A stretch of DNA of 64,000 nucleotides from HGM13006 sp900757695 (GTDB taxonomy: Bacteria; Bacillota; Clostridia; Oscillospirales; Oscillospiraceae): assembly GCA_959607825.1 (NCBI GenBank), contig CAUHNW010000011.1:1-64000 (forward strand), given 5' to 3'. The notes under the pieces are model-generated. The model ran no database searches, was not told the origin of the DNA, and saw only the letters and a program-made list of their open reading frames with translations. Both the position numbers and the translations under genes were made by a program. The stretch's first letter is position 1; every line of letters begins with the position of its first letter. Of the stretch, positions 44,521 through 53,025 are shown one piece after another.

Positions 44521-45785
44521 GCACGTTCCTCCTTCCAACGGTTTTTGTGGGTGAGGATCACTGCAATGCGGAACATCAAAATGGCGGACTCTGCAACAGA
44601 GACCAGAATCCCCAGAGAGACCATGTTCAGGTGGCCGGTAAAGTAGAGCACACAGAGATTCAGCACATGGAGCACGGAACCGAATACCACAGAATAGTTT
44701 GCATATTTCGTAAGGCCCATGGCGGTCAGCGTAGGAAAGCCAAGAATGTAGCTGGGAAGAATGACCACTACCACAGGGAGCATGGCACGGAGCACCTTTC
44801 CAGTCTCGGCGTAATCTGCGCCGAAAAACCATGTGCACAGCGGCTCTGCAAAGATAAATACCACCGTACAGCCCAGTATGATCAGCGGCATCATAATGGT
44901 GAGGACTTTCTTTACCAGCTTAAAATCCCGATTGGCTGTCATGTAGGGATAGAGACTGTCGGAAATGGGGCTCAGGCCGTTTTTGGCGGTGGTAATGAGC
45001 TTATCGGCAGAGGTGTAAAAGCCTACCGCAGCGCCTCCTGCGGAAATCAGATCGAGAATAATGGTATTGGCTGCCGTGTAGGCAGTGGATGCGATCCGGG
45101 AGTAGAAGAAGGTGATGCTGCTGCGGAACCGGGAAAATACATCCTGACGGCTGACACGTCCAAAGTGAATGTGCAGATGGCGATACAGATGGATGTAGAC
45201 CCCCAGCAGCGCCGCACCGTTTCCGATAATGTTCAGCAGGGGCACCACATAATAGTCTCCGGGCTGCTTCAAAAATGCAAAGATTGCAGCGGTGAAAAAG
45301 GCTTTGATGAGGACACTTCGGACGGTGATGGCGGTCATTTTTTCAAGGCCTCGGTACAGATAGTCCGGCATCAGGGAGGTCAGGACCGTGGCAATGAAGT
45401 ATAGAAAGTAGAAGCCCGTATCTGCCCGCCAGCCGGGAATAGCCCGGCAGAGGATCAGCAGGACTACGGCGGAAATACCGGCTAAAAACAGCTTGCTGAT
45501 GGTGACGGCAGTGAGAATTTTGGATACGGCTTCCTTGTCATCTCTGCGCCGGGAAACCTCTTCTGTGGCGGAGAGCAGAAAGCCAAAGTCGATGACCAGC
45601 TGGAAATAGACCATGATAGCGGCAGCAACCCCCAGCTTTCCGTAGTTTACCGGGCTGAGTACCCGTGATTCGTAGGGAACGGCCACCAGACTCAAAAAAT
45701 AGTTGGAGAATTGCAGAATATACAGCATGAAGGTGTTTTTTAGCAGAACGCCTTTTTTACTGGAAAGAGAAAGACGGTGTTTCAA
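44517..45785 (-). CDS. polysaccharide/oligosaccharide flippase (Wzx/MATE-like)
   Basis: A 422-residue membrane protein with 12 or so membrane segments and the N-terminal pattern LKNTFMLYILQFSNYFLSLVAVPYESRVLSPVNYGKLG of RfbX/Wzx flippases. These move lipid-linked sugar repeat units outward. The start is TTG at 45785, with GAGGAAA upstream. Translation of the following transferase is coupled by ATGA overlap, so the pair likely handles one wall polymer. Confidence 0.92.
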   Translation of the reverse strand: MKHRLSLSSKKGVLLKNTFMLYILQFSNYFLSLVAVPYESRVLSPVNYGKLGVAAAIMVYFQLVIDFGFLLSATEEVSRRRDDKEAVSKILTAVTISKLFLAGISAVVLLILCRAIPGWRADTGFYFLYFIATVLTSLMPDYLYRGLEKMTAITVRSVLIKAFFTAAIFAFLKQPGDYYVVPLLNIIGNGAALLGVYIHLYRHLHIHFGRVSRQDVFSRFRSSITFFYSRIASTAYTAANTIILDLISAGGAAVGFYTSADKLITTAKNGLSPISDSLYPYMTANRDFKLVKKVLTIMMPLIILGCTVVFIFAEPLCTWFFGADYAETGKVLRAMLPVVVVILPSYILGFPTLTAMGLTKYANYSVVFGSVLHVLNLCVLYFTGHLNMVSLGILVSVAESAILMFRIAVILTHKNRWKEERA

Positions 45786-45832
45786 TATTTTTTCCTCACT
45801 CTATTTATGGCGGAAAACCGCAGAATGCCATC

Positions 45833-45861
45833 ATTTTACCATGGAATCTATGGAAATTCAA
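45833..45861 (-). promoter_or_regulatory. promoter of the flippase operon
   Basis: On the minus strand TTGAAT, 17-base spacer, TAAAAT. Divergent to the Rrf2 promoter about 30 bases away. Confidence 0.6.
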
Positions 45862-45890
45862 CCGGCATGCCATGGCCGGAAAAACAATGG

Positions 45891-45919
45891 TTGCAGCCTC
45901 TCCAATAAAATGATACAAT
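45891..45919 (+). promoter_or_regulatory. promoter of the rrf2-mnmA operon, with adjacent palindrome
   Basis: TTGCAG, 17-base spacer, TACAAT. A palindrome CGGCAAAATGCCG at 45934-45946 lies just downstream and is a candidate autoregulatory site for the Rrf2 protein. Confidence 0.6.
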
Positions 45920-45961
45920 AACGATACGAAATACGGCAAAATGCCGAAAGAGGTGCTGAAC

Positions 45962-46393
45962 ATGATGATATCCACAAGGGGGCGTTATGCCCTTCGTGTT
46001 ATGATCGATCTGGCAGAGCAGAACAGCGACGGCTATGTGTCTCTGCGGGAGATCGCCCAGCGGCAGGAGATATCGGAGAAATATTTGGAGACCATTGTTC
46101 GTTTTTTGACGCAGGAGGGACTGGTGTCCGGCGTCCGGGGAAAGGGCGGCGGATATCGGCTCACCAGAAAGCCGGAAGAGTATACGGCTGCTGAGATCCT
46201 GGGAGTAGCAGAGCTGAGCCTGAGCCCTGTGGCGTGTCTGGAAAAGGGGGCAAAGCCCTGCCCCAGAGCGGATGAATGCCGCACACTGCCCCTGTGGAAG
46301 GGACTTGATAAAGTCGTGATGGACTATCTGGAGCAGTATACGCTGGCAGATCTCATTGAGCAGGAGCATCAGGCCCGGGAGGCACAGGAATGA
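45962..46393 (+). CDS. Rrf2 family transcriptional regulator (IscR/CymR type)
   Basis: A 143-residue winged-helix regulator: MISTRGRYALRVMIDLA start, recognition helix ISEKYLETIVRFL, wing GVRGKGGGYRLTR. Three cysteines (ACLEKGAKPCPRADEC) occupy the loop that holds a [2Fe-2S] cluster in IscR, with spacing C-x7-C-x5-C, so iron-sulphur or redox sensing is likely. AGAGGTG lies upstream of the ATG. It overlaps mnmA by ATGA. In many Firmicutes nifS and nifU sit between these genes; here both are absent. Confidence 0.92.
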   Translation: MMISTRGRYALRVMIDLAEQNSDGYVSLREIAQRQEISEKYLETIVRFLTQEGLVSGVRGKGGGYRLTRKPEEYTAAEILGVAELSLSPVACLEKGAKPCPRADECRTLPLWKGLDKVVMDYLEQYTLADLIEQEHQAREAQE

Positions 46394-47457
46394 AGCGAGT
46401 CCTTGTGGCCATGAGCGGCGGTGTGGATTCCAGCGTGGCGGCGTATCTTTTGAAGGAGCAGGGCTATGACTGCATTGGTGTTACCATGAAGCTCTATGAC
46501 GGGGAGGATGGCCGGGAAAGCACCTGCTGTTCGCTGCGGGATGTCGAGGATGCAAAAAGTGTCTGCTACCGCCTTGGGATTCCCCACTACACCTTTAATT
46601 TCACCGCAGATTTTGAGACGCAGGTGATCGAGCCGTTTATCCACAGCTATGAGCAGGGCCGGACCCCAAATCCCTGCATCGACTGCAATCGCAGGCTGAA
46701 ATTTGAACGTTTGTACCATCGGGCCATGGAGCTGGATTGTGACTATATCGCAACGGGCCACTATGTTCGCAGAAAAGAACTTCCGGATGGAACGGTCATG
46801 CTGTATAAGGCTGTGGATGCAGAGAAGGAGCAGAGCTATGTGCTCTATAACATGACGCAGCAGCAGCTTCAAAGAACACTGTTTCCGCTGGGAGAGCTTA
46901 CAAAGCCCCAGGTTCGGGAGATCGCAGAGCGTGAGGGCTTTCTCAATGCCGGAAAGCACGATAGTCAGGACATCTGCTTTGTGCCGGATGGAGACTATGC
47001 GGCATTTATTGAGGAATATACCGGGAAAACGTATGCACCGGGGCCGGTGCTGGATACCAGCGGCAACCGGATCGGCACCCATCGGGGTATTATCCACTAT
47101 ACCATCGGCCAGCGGAAGGGACTGGGACTCGCACTGGGTCAGCCCATGTATGTGAAGTCCACCGATGCGGAGAAGAATACAGTAACACTGGGCAGAAATG
47201 AGGAGCTGTTTTCCCATGTGGTCTTTGGGGAAAATCTCAACTGGATCGCCGGGGCCCTGCCGGAAGTACCGGTTCTTGTGACTGCACGGGTGCGCTACCA
47301 TGGGAAGGATCAGCCTGCAATGCTCCATTTTCTTGAAAACGGATGTATCCGGGCAGAGTTTCAGGTGCCCCAACGGGCCGTGACACCGGGACAGGCTATC
47401 GTGTTTTATGATGGAGACAAAATGCTGGGCGGTGCGGAGATCACCGGCGGCCAATAA
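46390..47457 (+). CDS. mnmA: tRNA-specific 2-thiouridylase MnmA
   Basis: A 355-residue enzyme that thiolates U34 in tRNAs for Lys, Glu and Gln. The PP-loop is MSGGVDSSVAAYLL (residues 8-21); catalytic cysteines are in TPNPCIDCNR (about 97-104) and in DICFV (about 197). The tRNA-binding GKHDSQ and C-terminal beta barrel are present. It needs sulphur from a cysteine desulphurase, which is not encoded next to it. The first codon overlaps the Rrf2 stop, implying coupled translation and redox-linked control of tRNA thiolation. Confidence 0.97.
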   Translation: MKRVLVAMSGGVDSSVAAYLLKEQGYDCIGVTMKLYDGEDGRESTCCSLRDVEDAKSVCYRLGIPHYTFNFTADFETQVIEPFIHSYEQGRTPNPCIDCNRRLKFERLYHRAMELDCDYIATGHYVRRKELPDGTVMLYKAVDAEKEQSYVLYNMTQQQLQRTLFPLGELTKPQVREIAEREGFLNAGKHDSQDICFVPDGDYAAFIEEYTGKTYAPGPVLDTSGNRIGTHRGIIHYTIGQRKGLGLALGQPMYVKSTDAEKNTVTLGRNEELFSHVVFGENLNWIAGALPEVPVLVTARVRYHGKDQPAMLHFLENGCIRAEFQVPQRAVTPGQAIVFYDGDKMLGGAEITGGQ

Positions 47458-47506
47458 GAATAATCCCCCGATGCGTGCTTGGCCGGAATCTGCGGGGCAT
47501 TTGCAG

Positions 47507-48706
47507 CTATGATGGATCACGCTCTGAGAGGGATTCAGACGTATGGGAAGCATCGGCGGCCTCCGGGGCGGGCATCCTTGCGGCATCGAAGATCCGGCCG
47601 AATAGCAGACGGAAGTCAGTGATGGTGGGGGTAAAGAAGTCCATGCCGTAGAGGCCAATCACCACCATACAGAGAATGGGACATAGGATCATTCCGATCA
47701 CTCCGCCAAGCTTCATGCCCACATAGATGCTGATCAGAGAGAGCAGGGGACTCAGTCCTGTTTGATTTCCTACTACCTTCGGCTCTGCCAGCTTGCGGAA
47801 GATAAACAGTGCCAGTGCCAGAGCCAGCAGAAACAGTCCCTTTTGAAAGTTGCCCAGTAGAAGCATAATAACGCCCCATGGCACCAGAACTGCGCCGCTT
47901 CCGAAGAAGGGCATTACGTCAATAATGCCGCAGGCGATGGCAATCAGCAGGGAATAGCTCTGGCCGTAGATCAGCAGGGCAATAAAAATGATCAGCGTGA
48001 CAACACCGGAGAGAATCAGTTGGGCCCGTAGGTAACCGAACATTGCCGAACCGGTGGCCTCCTTTACGTGGCGCATATGGGGACGGATGATATCCGGTAC
48101 CCATGAAATCAGCTTTTTCCGAAGTCCCGGGTAGTCTGCGGTCATAAAGTAGGCTCCAACGATGAAAAACAGAAGGGATACGACAAAGCTTGCGATACCG
48201 GAGGCGAGATTCCCTACGCCGATGACCACGGAGGGGGCCCATGTGGAAACCTTCCCTGTGATCCAGTTCAGCCCTTCCTGTACAAAATTCAGAATGTACT
48301 CTTCCGTGTCGGTGTAGGTAAAGTGAACGTTGGTGCTTAAAAAGATGGATATCTGTTCCAGCATATTGGTAAGGCCATCCCGGATGCTGGCCCAGCTGTG
48401 GATCAGGTCGATGATCTGTGAGATAAGATAATAGCCTGCGTAGACCAGAATCCCGGTGGCAGCCAACAGCATCAGCACCACAAAAAGCATGGACCAGAAG
48501 TTCCAGCCGCCCACACGGCGGGCGATTTTTTGAACCAGCGGGGCCAGAAGCGTTGCGGCCAGAAAGGCCAGAATAAAAGGAAGAAACAGATCCAGCAGGG
48601 GCGGCACCAGCAGGGTCAAACAGAGCAGCACCGCAATGATCAGCAGCAGCCGAAGACCGATCCGCAGAAGCAGCGTCTTCATCGGGACAGGATTGGGCGT
48701 ATTCAT
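47507..48706 (-). CDS. AI-2E family transporter (YtvI-like)
   Basis: A 399-residue membrane protein of the AI-2E/YdiK family with about eight membrane segments. Typical features: long extracellular segment (about 105-170), GYLRAQLILSGVV, GIIDVMPFFGSGAVLVPWGVI, and the C-terminal PKVVGNQTGLSPLLSLISIYVG. Family members export diverse small molecules; the Bacillus member YtvI is expressed in sporulation, so that role is possible but unproven. The last 25 residues are polar. AGAGGTGAG precedes the ATG. Convergent with mnmA. Confidence 0.9.
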   Translation of the reverse strand: MNTPNPVPMKTLLLRIGLRLLLIIAVLLCLTLLVPPLLDLFLPFILAFLAATLLAPLVQKIARRVGGWNFWSMLFVVLMLLAATGILVYAGYYLISQIIDLIHSWASIRDGLTNMLEQISIFLSTNVHFTYTDTEEYILNFVQEGLNWITGKVSTWAPSVVIGVGNLASGIASFVVSLLFFIVGAYFMTADYPGLRKKLISWVPDIIRPHMRHVKEATGSAMFGYLRAQLILSGVVTLIIFIALLIYGQSYSLLIAIACGIIDVMPFFGSGAVLVPWGVIMLLLGNFQKGLFLLALALALFIFRKLAEPKVVGNQTGLSPLLSLISIYVGMKLGGVIGMILCPILCMVVIGLYGMDFFTPTITDFRLLFGRIFDAARMPAPEAADASHTSESLSERDPS

Positions 48707-48801
48707 GGGCTCACCTCTTTCTTACGGATATTCTACCATATTCGAGGGAAAAGGGAATATCGATTTCCTTAAATTTTTTTGAAAAATCAGAAAATTTGTG
48801 G

Positions 48802-48830
48802 TTGACATTTCTCCTTGCTCGGTGTATTAT
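48802..48830 (+). promoter_or_regulatory. promoter of tRNA-Leu
   Basis: Perfect TTGACA, 17-base spacer, TATTAT, ending 16 bases before the tRNA 5' end. Confidence 0.85.
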
Positions 48831-48846
48831 ATATGAGCTGTCTGAC

Positions 48847-48934
48847 GCGCGAGTGGTGGAATTGGCAGACTCGCTAGATTCAGGTTCTAGTGTCCATTAC
48901 GGACGTGCGGGTTCAAGTCCCGCCTCGCGCACCA
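48847..48934 (+). tRNA. tRNA-Leu (anticodon CAG)
   Basis: An 88-base class II tRNA. Acceptor stem GCGCGAG / CTCGCGC, anticodon stem CTAGA / TCTAG with loop TTCAGGT giving CAG, a long variable arm (TGTCCATTACGGACG), T arm GCGGGTTCAAGTCCCGC, and encoded CCA. It reads CUG codons. It stands alone with its own promoter and terminator. Confidence 0.97.
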
Positions 48935-48974
48935 ACGTCGGAGCAAAGTACGCTTTGCTCCGACGTTCTTTTTT
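48934..48974 (+). terminator. terminator of tRNA-Leu
   Basis: A perfect 15-bp stem (AACGTCGGAGCAAAG / CTTTGCTCCGACGTT) with loop TACG followed by CTTTTTT. The stem starts at the last base of CCA, so the terminator directly abuts the tRNA. Confidence 0.93.
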
Positions 48975-48999
48975 ATGCATTTTCACAGGAGGAAATGAA

Positions 49000-51165
49000 A
49001 TGGACGAGATTGTACGTATCTTAGCCGCAGAGCTGGGGAAGGATCCAAAGCATATTGAAAACGTGATCACGCTGCTGGACGAGGGCAACACCATCCCCTT
49101 TATTGCCCGGTACCGGAAGGAAATGCACGGAGCCATGGACGATACCTCACTTCGGACACTGGAAACAAGACTTCAGTATCTCCGGGGGCTTCAGGAGCGC
49201 AGGGATACGATAAAGGCTGCGATCGAAGGGCAGGGAAAGCTTACTCCGGAGCTGGAGAGATCCATTGCTCGAGCGTCTACGCTGGCAGAGCTGGAGGATA
49301 TCTATCGGCCCTATAAGCCCAAGCGCCGTACCCGTGCCACCATGGCCAGAGAGAAGGGACTTACACCCTTGGCGGAGCTTCTTTTTGCACAAAAGCCCGG
49401 GACACCGGCTCCGGAGCAGGCGGCCAAAGCCTATGTGGATGCGGAAAAAGGTGTAGAAAGTGTAGAAGATGCGCTGAAGGGAGCCGGTGATATCATTGCT
49501 GAGGAGATCAGCGACAGTGCCGCACTGCGGAAGACACTTCGACTGGTGGTACGCCGCCATGGAAAGCTGCGCAGTGAGGCAACCGGCGAGGAAGATTCGG
49601 TTTATCGTCTCTACTATGATTTTGTCCAGCCGGTGGCCCGGATGCAGGGACATCAGGTACTTGCCATCAACCGGGGCGAGAAAGAAAAGTTTTTGAAGGT
49701 TTCGCTGGAACTGGATCATGATACGGCTATGCAGACGGTATACAATGCCTGCATCAAGGGTAACACCAATGCTGCCGACTTTATCCGGCAGGCGGCAGAG
49801 GATGCCTATGACCGGCTGATTTTTCCGTCTCTGGAACGGGAGATCCGGGGAGATCTGACGGATTCTGCCTGCGAAGGGGCCATCGGCCAGTTTGCACTGA
49901 ATCTTCGCCCGCTGCTGATGCAGCCGCCGGTTAAGGGGAAAGTGACTATGGGACTGGATCCGGGATACCGGAACGGCTGTAAGGTTGCAGTGGTAGACGG
50001 CACCGGAAAGGTGCTGGATACCACGGTGGTGTATCCGACCTTTAGTGAAAAGAAAAAGCAGGAGGCTATTGAAAGCCTTGCACGGTTTGTGGAAAAAGAT
50101 AACGTGGAGCATTTGGCCATCGGCAACGGCACCGCCAGCCGGGAGACGGAGCAGATGGCGGTGGAGCTGATCCAGAAGGAAGCAAAGAAGGGGAGAAACC
50201 TCAGCTATATGATCGTCTCAGAGGCCGGTGCCTCGGTGTACTCGGCCAGCCCGCTGGCAGCGGAGGAATTCCCGCAGTTTGATGTCAATCTCAGGTCGGC
50301 GGTGTCCATTGCACGGCGGCTTCAGGATCCTCTGGCAGAGCTGGTAAAGATCGAGCCTAAGGCCATTGGTGTGGGACAGTATCAGCACGACATGCCCCAA
50401 AAGCGGCTGGAAGAGACTCTGGACGGCGTTGTGGAGGACTGCGTAAATGCGGTGGGTGTGGATGTCAACACGGCCTCGGCATCTCTGCTGCGTCGGGTCT
50501 CCGGCTTGACTGCGGTAACGGCCAAGAATATCGTGTCCTACCGGGAGGAAAATGGCGCATTTACCTCCCGAAAGCAGCTGGGCAAGGTACCGAAGCTTGG
50601 GCCAAAGGCGTTCCAGCAGTGCGCAGGCTTCCTCAGGGTGCCGGAGAGCAAGGATATTCTCGACAATACGGCGGTGCATCCGGAGTCCTATGGCGCAGCA
50701 AAGGAGCTGCTATCCCTGATGGGATATTCCTTGGAGGATGTGAGGCAGGGAAAACTGGGCGATATTTCAAAGGAGCTCCAGCGTTATGGCAAGGAAAAGG
50801 CGGCCAAGGAACTGGGCATCGGTGTTCCCACTCTGATGGATGTGGCCAGTGAGCTGATGAAGCCCGGCAGGGACGTCCGAGATTCGTTGCCCCAGCCCGT
50901 TTTGCGGACAGACGTTATGGAGATAAAGGATCTGAAGCCCGGCATGGTGCTCACCGGAACGGTTCGGAATGTCATTGATTTTGGAGCGTTTGTGGATATT
51001 GGTGTCCATCAGGATGGACTGGTGCATATTTCTGAAATTGCAGATCATTATGTGAAGCATCCCTCTCAGGTGCTGTCCGTAGGAGATGTGGTGAAGGTGG
51101 TCGTGCTGGGCGTAGACGAGAAGAAAAAGCGCATCAGCCTGTCCATCAAGCAGGCAAAAAAATAA
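49000..51165 (+). CDS. tex: Tex family RNA-binding transcription accessory protein
   Basis: A 721-residue cytoplasmic nucleic-acid-binding protein, the bacterial relative of eukaryotic Spt6. Order: helical Tex N domain with IPFIARYRKEMHGAMDD (about 29-45), a YqgF/RuvC-like domain (GLDPGYRNGCKVAVVD near 318), helix-hairpin-helix motifs (GVDVNTASASLLRRVSGL and LGKVPKLGPKAFQQCAGFLR), and a C-terminal S1 domain (PGMVLTGTVRNVIDFGAFVDIG). Full length. The ATG at 49000 follows AGGAGG; the frame runs back through the tRNA but that is not coding. Its exact role is unclear; in pathogens it affects toxin and stress gene expression. Confidence 0.95.
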   Translation: MDEIVRILAAELGKDPKHIENVITLLDEGNTIPFIARYRKEMHGAMDDTSLRTLETRLQYLRGLQERRDTIKAAIEGQGKLTPELERSIARASTLAELEDIYRPYKPKRRTRATMAREKGLTPLAELLFAQKPGTPAPEQAAKAYVDAEKGVESVEDALKGAGDIIAEEISDSAALRKTLRLVVRRHGKLRSEATGEEDSVYRLYYDFVQPVARMQGHQVLAINRGEKEKFLKVSLELDHDTAMQTVYNACIKGNTNAADFIRQAAEDAYDRLIFPSLEREIRGDLTDSACEGAIGQFALNLRPLLMQPPVKGKVTMGLDPGYRNGCKVAVVDGTGKVLDTTVVYPTFSEKKKQEAIESLARFVEKDNVEHLAIGNGTASRETEQMAVELIQKEAKKGRNLSYMIVSEAGASVYSASPLAAEEFPQFDVNLRSAVSIARRLQDPLAELVKIEPKAIGVGQYQHDMPQKRLEETLDGVVEDCVNAVGVDVNTASASLLRRVSGLTAVTAKNIVSYREENGAFTSRKQLGKVPKLGPKAFQQCAGFLRVPESKDILDNTAVHPESYGAAKELLSLMGYSLEDVRQGKLGDISKELQRYGKEKAAKELGIGVPTLMDVASELMKPGRDVRDSLPQPVLRTDVMEIKDLKPGMVLTGTVRNVIDFGAFVDIGVHQDGLVHISEIADHYVKHPSQVLSVGDVVKVVVLGVDEKKKRISLSIKQAKK

Positions 51166-51170
51166 CATTG

Positions 51171-51209
51171 GGAGCGCTGCGAGCATATCGCGGCGCTCCG
51201 ATTTGTTTT
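51171..51209 (+). terminator. terminator of tex
   Basis: GGAGCGCTGCGA / TCGCGGCGCTCC (one G-T pair), five-base loop, followed by GATTTGTTTT, just after the tex stop. Confidence 0.75.
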
Positions 51210-51258
51210 GGAGAATATGATACAATGAAGCATTTTTCGCCGAGGAATATAGTCTTGC

Positions 51259-51287
51259 TTGTTTTTTTGACCGCTATGTGGTATAAC
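51259..51287 (+). promoter_or_regulatory. promoter of the first SLH paralogue
   Basis: TTGTTT, 17-base spacer, TATAAC; leader about 50 bases. Confidence 0.5.
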
Positions 51288-51341
51288 AACAGAGTAAGCA
51301 AATCATTTGATTGCTTCGATTATCAAAGAGGAGATGGTTCT

Positions 51342-52721
51342 ATGAAGAACAAACTGCTGAAGCATGCCCTGATTTTGGGCGCGCTGATGGGCTGCATGGC
51401 AACGGCAGCTTGGGCCGGAAATGTGGAAGTAGACTGGGTTGGAGGCAATACAAGCGGCACCATTACGGATGCTGCCGATGGCTTCTACATGACCCATCAG
51501 AGCTACGAAAGCCGGTATTCTACTGCGGACGAGGGCGGAACCTATCAGTCCTATTTTGATGCCAACGGCAATGAGATGTGGGGTAGCTACACCTATAAAA
51601 ATGATACATCAATTTGGCGGTTCGACTATGATAAGGACGGTTATCTGGTCAAAGCTGTGGAAGATGCAGTACGGTATGGGAATCATGACGTAACGATGCA
51701 AACCTTTACCTATACGGATGGTGTTCTGACGCAGTCCCGCACCCGTGTTAATGTGAAAGAGCAAATTGATGACAGCACGTTCTACTATACATATGGTGAT
51801 CACAAGATCACGGTTGTAAAGGGCTATGCAAATGAAAATGGAAATCAGGGAGACGTAGCAAGATATGAGTACACGCTGGATGATAACGGCAATGTAATTC
51901 AGTCTGTGGTTCACTCTATGGTCAATGGTCAAACGAACACAACGACCTATTCCTACGATGCAAAGGGCAACCTGATTGAGGAGAAAGTTGCAGATACAGG
52001 CTCCTATCTCTATGAGTATAACGATAAGGACCTCTGTGTAAAGCAAACATGGAAAAATTCCGGTGGAAGCATTGGGACAGTTACCAACTACGAATATGAT
52101 GCCAACGGCAACCTTGTAACGTCGGCTGATTCGCAGTCCAATACCTATCGTTACACCTATGCACCGATTCCTGAAAAAGCTTCTGAGTCTGACTTCACCG
52201 ATGTGAAGAGCGGCGAATACTATTCCACGCCTGTCATTTGGGCAACTGCTATGAAGATCACCGATGGTGTTGGCGACGGCAAATTCGCACCGGATCGTGG
52301 CTGCACCCGTGACCAGCTTGTTACCTTCCTGTGGCGTGCGGCCGGTGAGCCTGAGCCTGAGACTACGGTGAATCCATTTACGGATGTAAAGGAGGGCGAC
52401 TACTTCTACAAGGCAGTGCTGTGGGCCGTAGAAAACGGTGTTACCACCGGTAAGAGTGCAACCATTTTTGCTCCCAAGGAAACCTGCACCCGTGCCCAGA
52501 TCGTAACCTTCATCTACCGTGCAGCCGGGGAACCGAAGGCAGACAATGCGGTGAATCCCTTTGAGGATGTTGCGGCAAATGCCTACTATGCAGATGCGGT
52601 GCTCTGGGCTGTGGAGAATGGCATTACCACCGGGAAGACCGCAACCAGATTTGCACCCAATGATACCTGCACCCGTGGTCAGGGCGTCACCTTCCTGTAT
52701 CGTGGCATCGGCCTGTATTGA
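51342..52721 (+). CDS. secreted YD-like repeat protein with three SLH domains (copy 1)
   Basis: A 459-residue surface protein. Signal peptide 1-25 (ending AAWA, mature GNVEVDWVGG). Residues about 30-275 contain YD-type repeats such as YTLDDNGNVI, YSYDAKGNLIE and YEYDANGNLV. Three SLH repeats form the end (about 285-459: DFTDVKSGEYYSTPVIWA, NPFTDVKEGDYFYKAVLWA, NPFEDVAANAYYADAVLWA). It is wall-attached through SLH domains; the YD region may bind sugars or heparin-like ligands. From codon 328 onward the DNA is identical to copy 2. AGAGGAG precedes the ATG. Confidence 0.88.
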   Translation: MKNKLLKHALILGALMGCMATAAWAGNVEVDWVGGNTSGTITDAADGFYMTHQSYESRYSTADEGGTYQSYFDANGNEMWGSYTYKNDTSIWRFDYDKDGYLVKAVEDAVRYGNHDVTMQTFTYTDGVLTQSRTRVNVKEQIDDSTFYYTYGDHKITVVKGYANENGNQGDVARYEYTLDDNGNVIQSVVHSMVNGQTNTTTYSYDAKGNLIEEKVADTGSYLYEYNDKDLCVKQTWKNSGGSIGTVTNYEYDANGNLVTSADSQSNTYRYTYAPIPEKASESDFTDVKSGEYYSTPVIWATAMKITDGVGDGKFAPDRGCTRDQLVTFLWRAAGEPEPETTVNPFTDVKEGDYFYKAVLWAVENGVTTGKSATIFAPKETCTRAQIVTFIYRAAGEPKADNAVNPFEDVAANAYYADAVLWAVENGITTGKTATRFAPNDTCTRGQGVTFLYRGIGLY

Positions 52722-52817
52722 TATTAATGTGATCGAATAATAAGACGCCGGATGGCTTGGAACGATTCCAGCCATCCGGCGTTTTGCGGTTTTCGACAAG
52801 ATGCAGCGTTTTACTTG
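52323..52817 (+). repeat. 495-bp perfect direct repeat, copy 1
   Basis: Identical base for base by eye to 54037-54531 (offset 1714). It covers the last two and a half SLH repeats, the stop codon, the terminator and about 30 bases beyond. Just after the repeat, 52811-52855 retains a diverged copy of the 3' end of the DUF1846 gene. Confidence 0.93.
52743..52785 (+). terminator. terminator of SLH copy 1
   Basis: ACGCCGGATGGCT pairs with AGCCATCCGGCGT followed by TTTTGCGG. The same structure occurs after copy 2. Confidence 0.85.
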
Positions 52818-52855
52818 CGGCAGAGACGGCTGCTTTCGTGCTTTTCCTCACAATG
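52811..52855 (-). pseudogene. relic of the 3' end of a DUF1846 gene
   Basis: Read on the minus strand the segment encodes CEEKHESSRLCRK then stop, against CEAKYESNRLYHK then stop at the end of the intact gene (54525). The preceding 5' part is gone. It marks a former tandem duplication that included the neighbouring gene's end. The rest of the 304-base gap (52722-53025) holds the terminator and the promoter of copy 2. Confidence 0.75.
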
Positions 52856-52944
52856 AAAAATGGAAACAGCGGAAAAAGGTGATTTGCACAAAAGTAGACG
52901 CATGATTTTGTAGAAAATATCTCCGGGCGGAGTATAGAGGGGCG

Positions 52945-52973
52945 TTGCAATCGTGGATGGGGTCTGTTAGAAT
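52945..52973 (+). promoter_or_regulatory. promoter of the second SLH paralogue
   Basis: TTGCAA, 17-base spacer, TAGAAT, about 50 bases before the ATG. It differs from the promoter of copy 1. Confidence 0.65.
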
Positions 52974-53025
52974 AAAGGTAAAGCTGTTGAAAAAACAGTT
53001 CAAATGAAATGAGGAGGAAAACACA

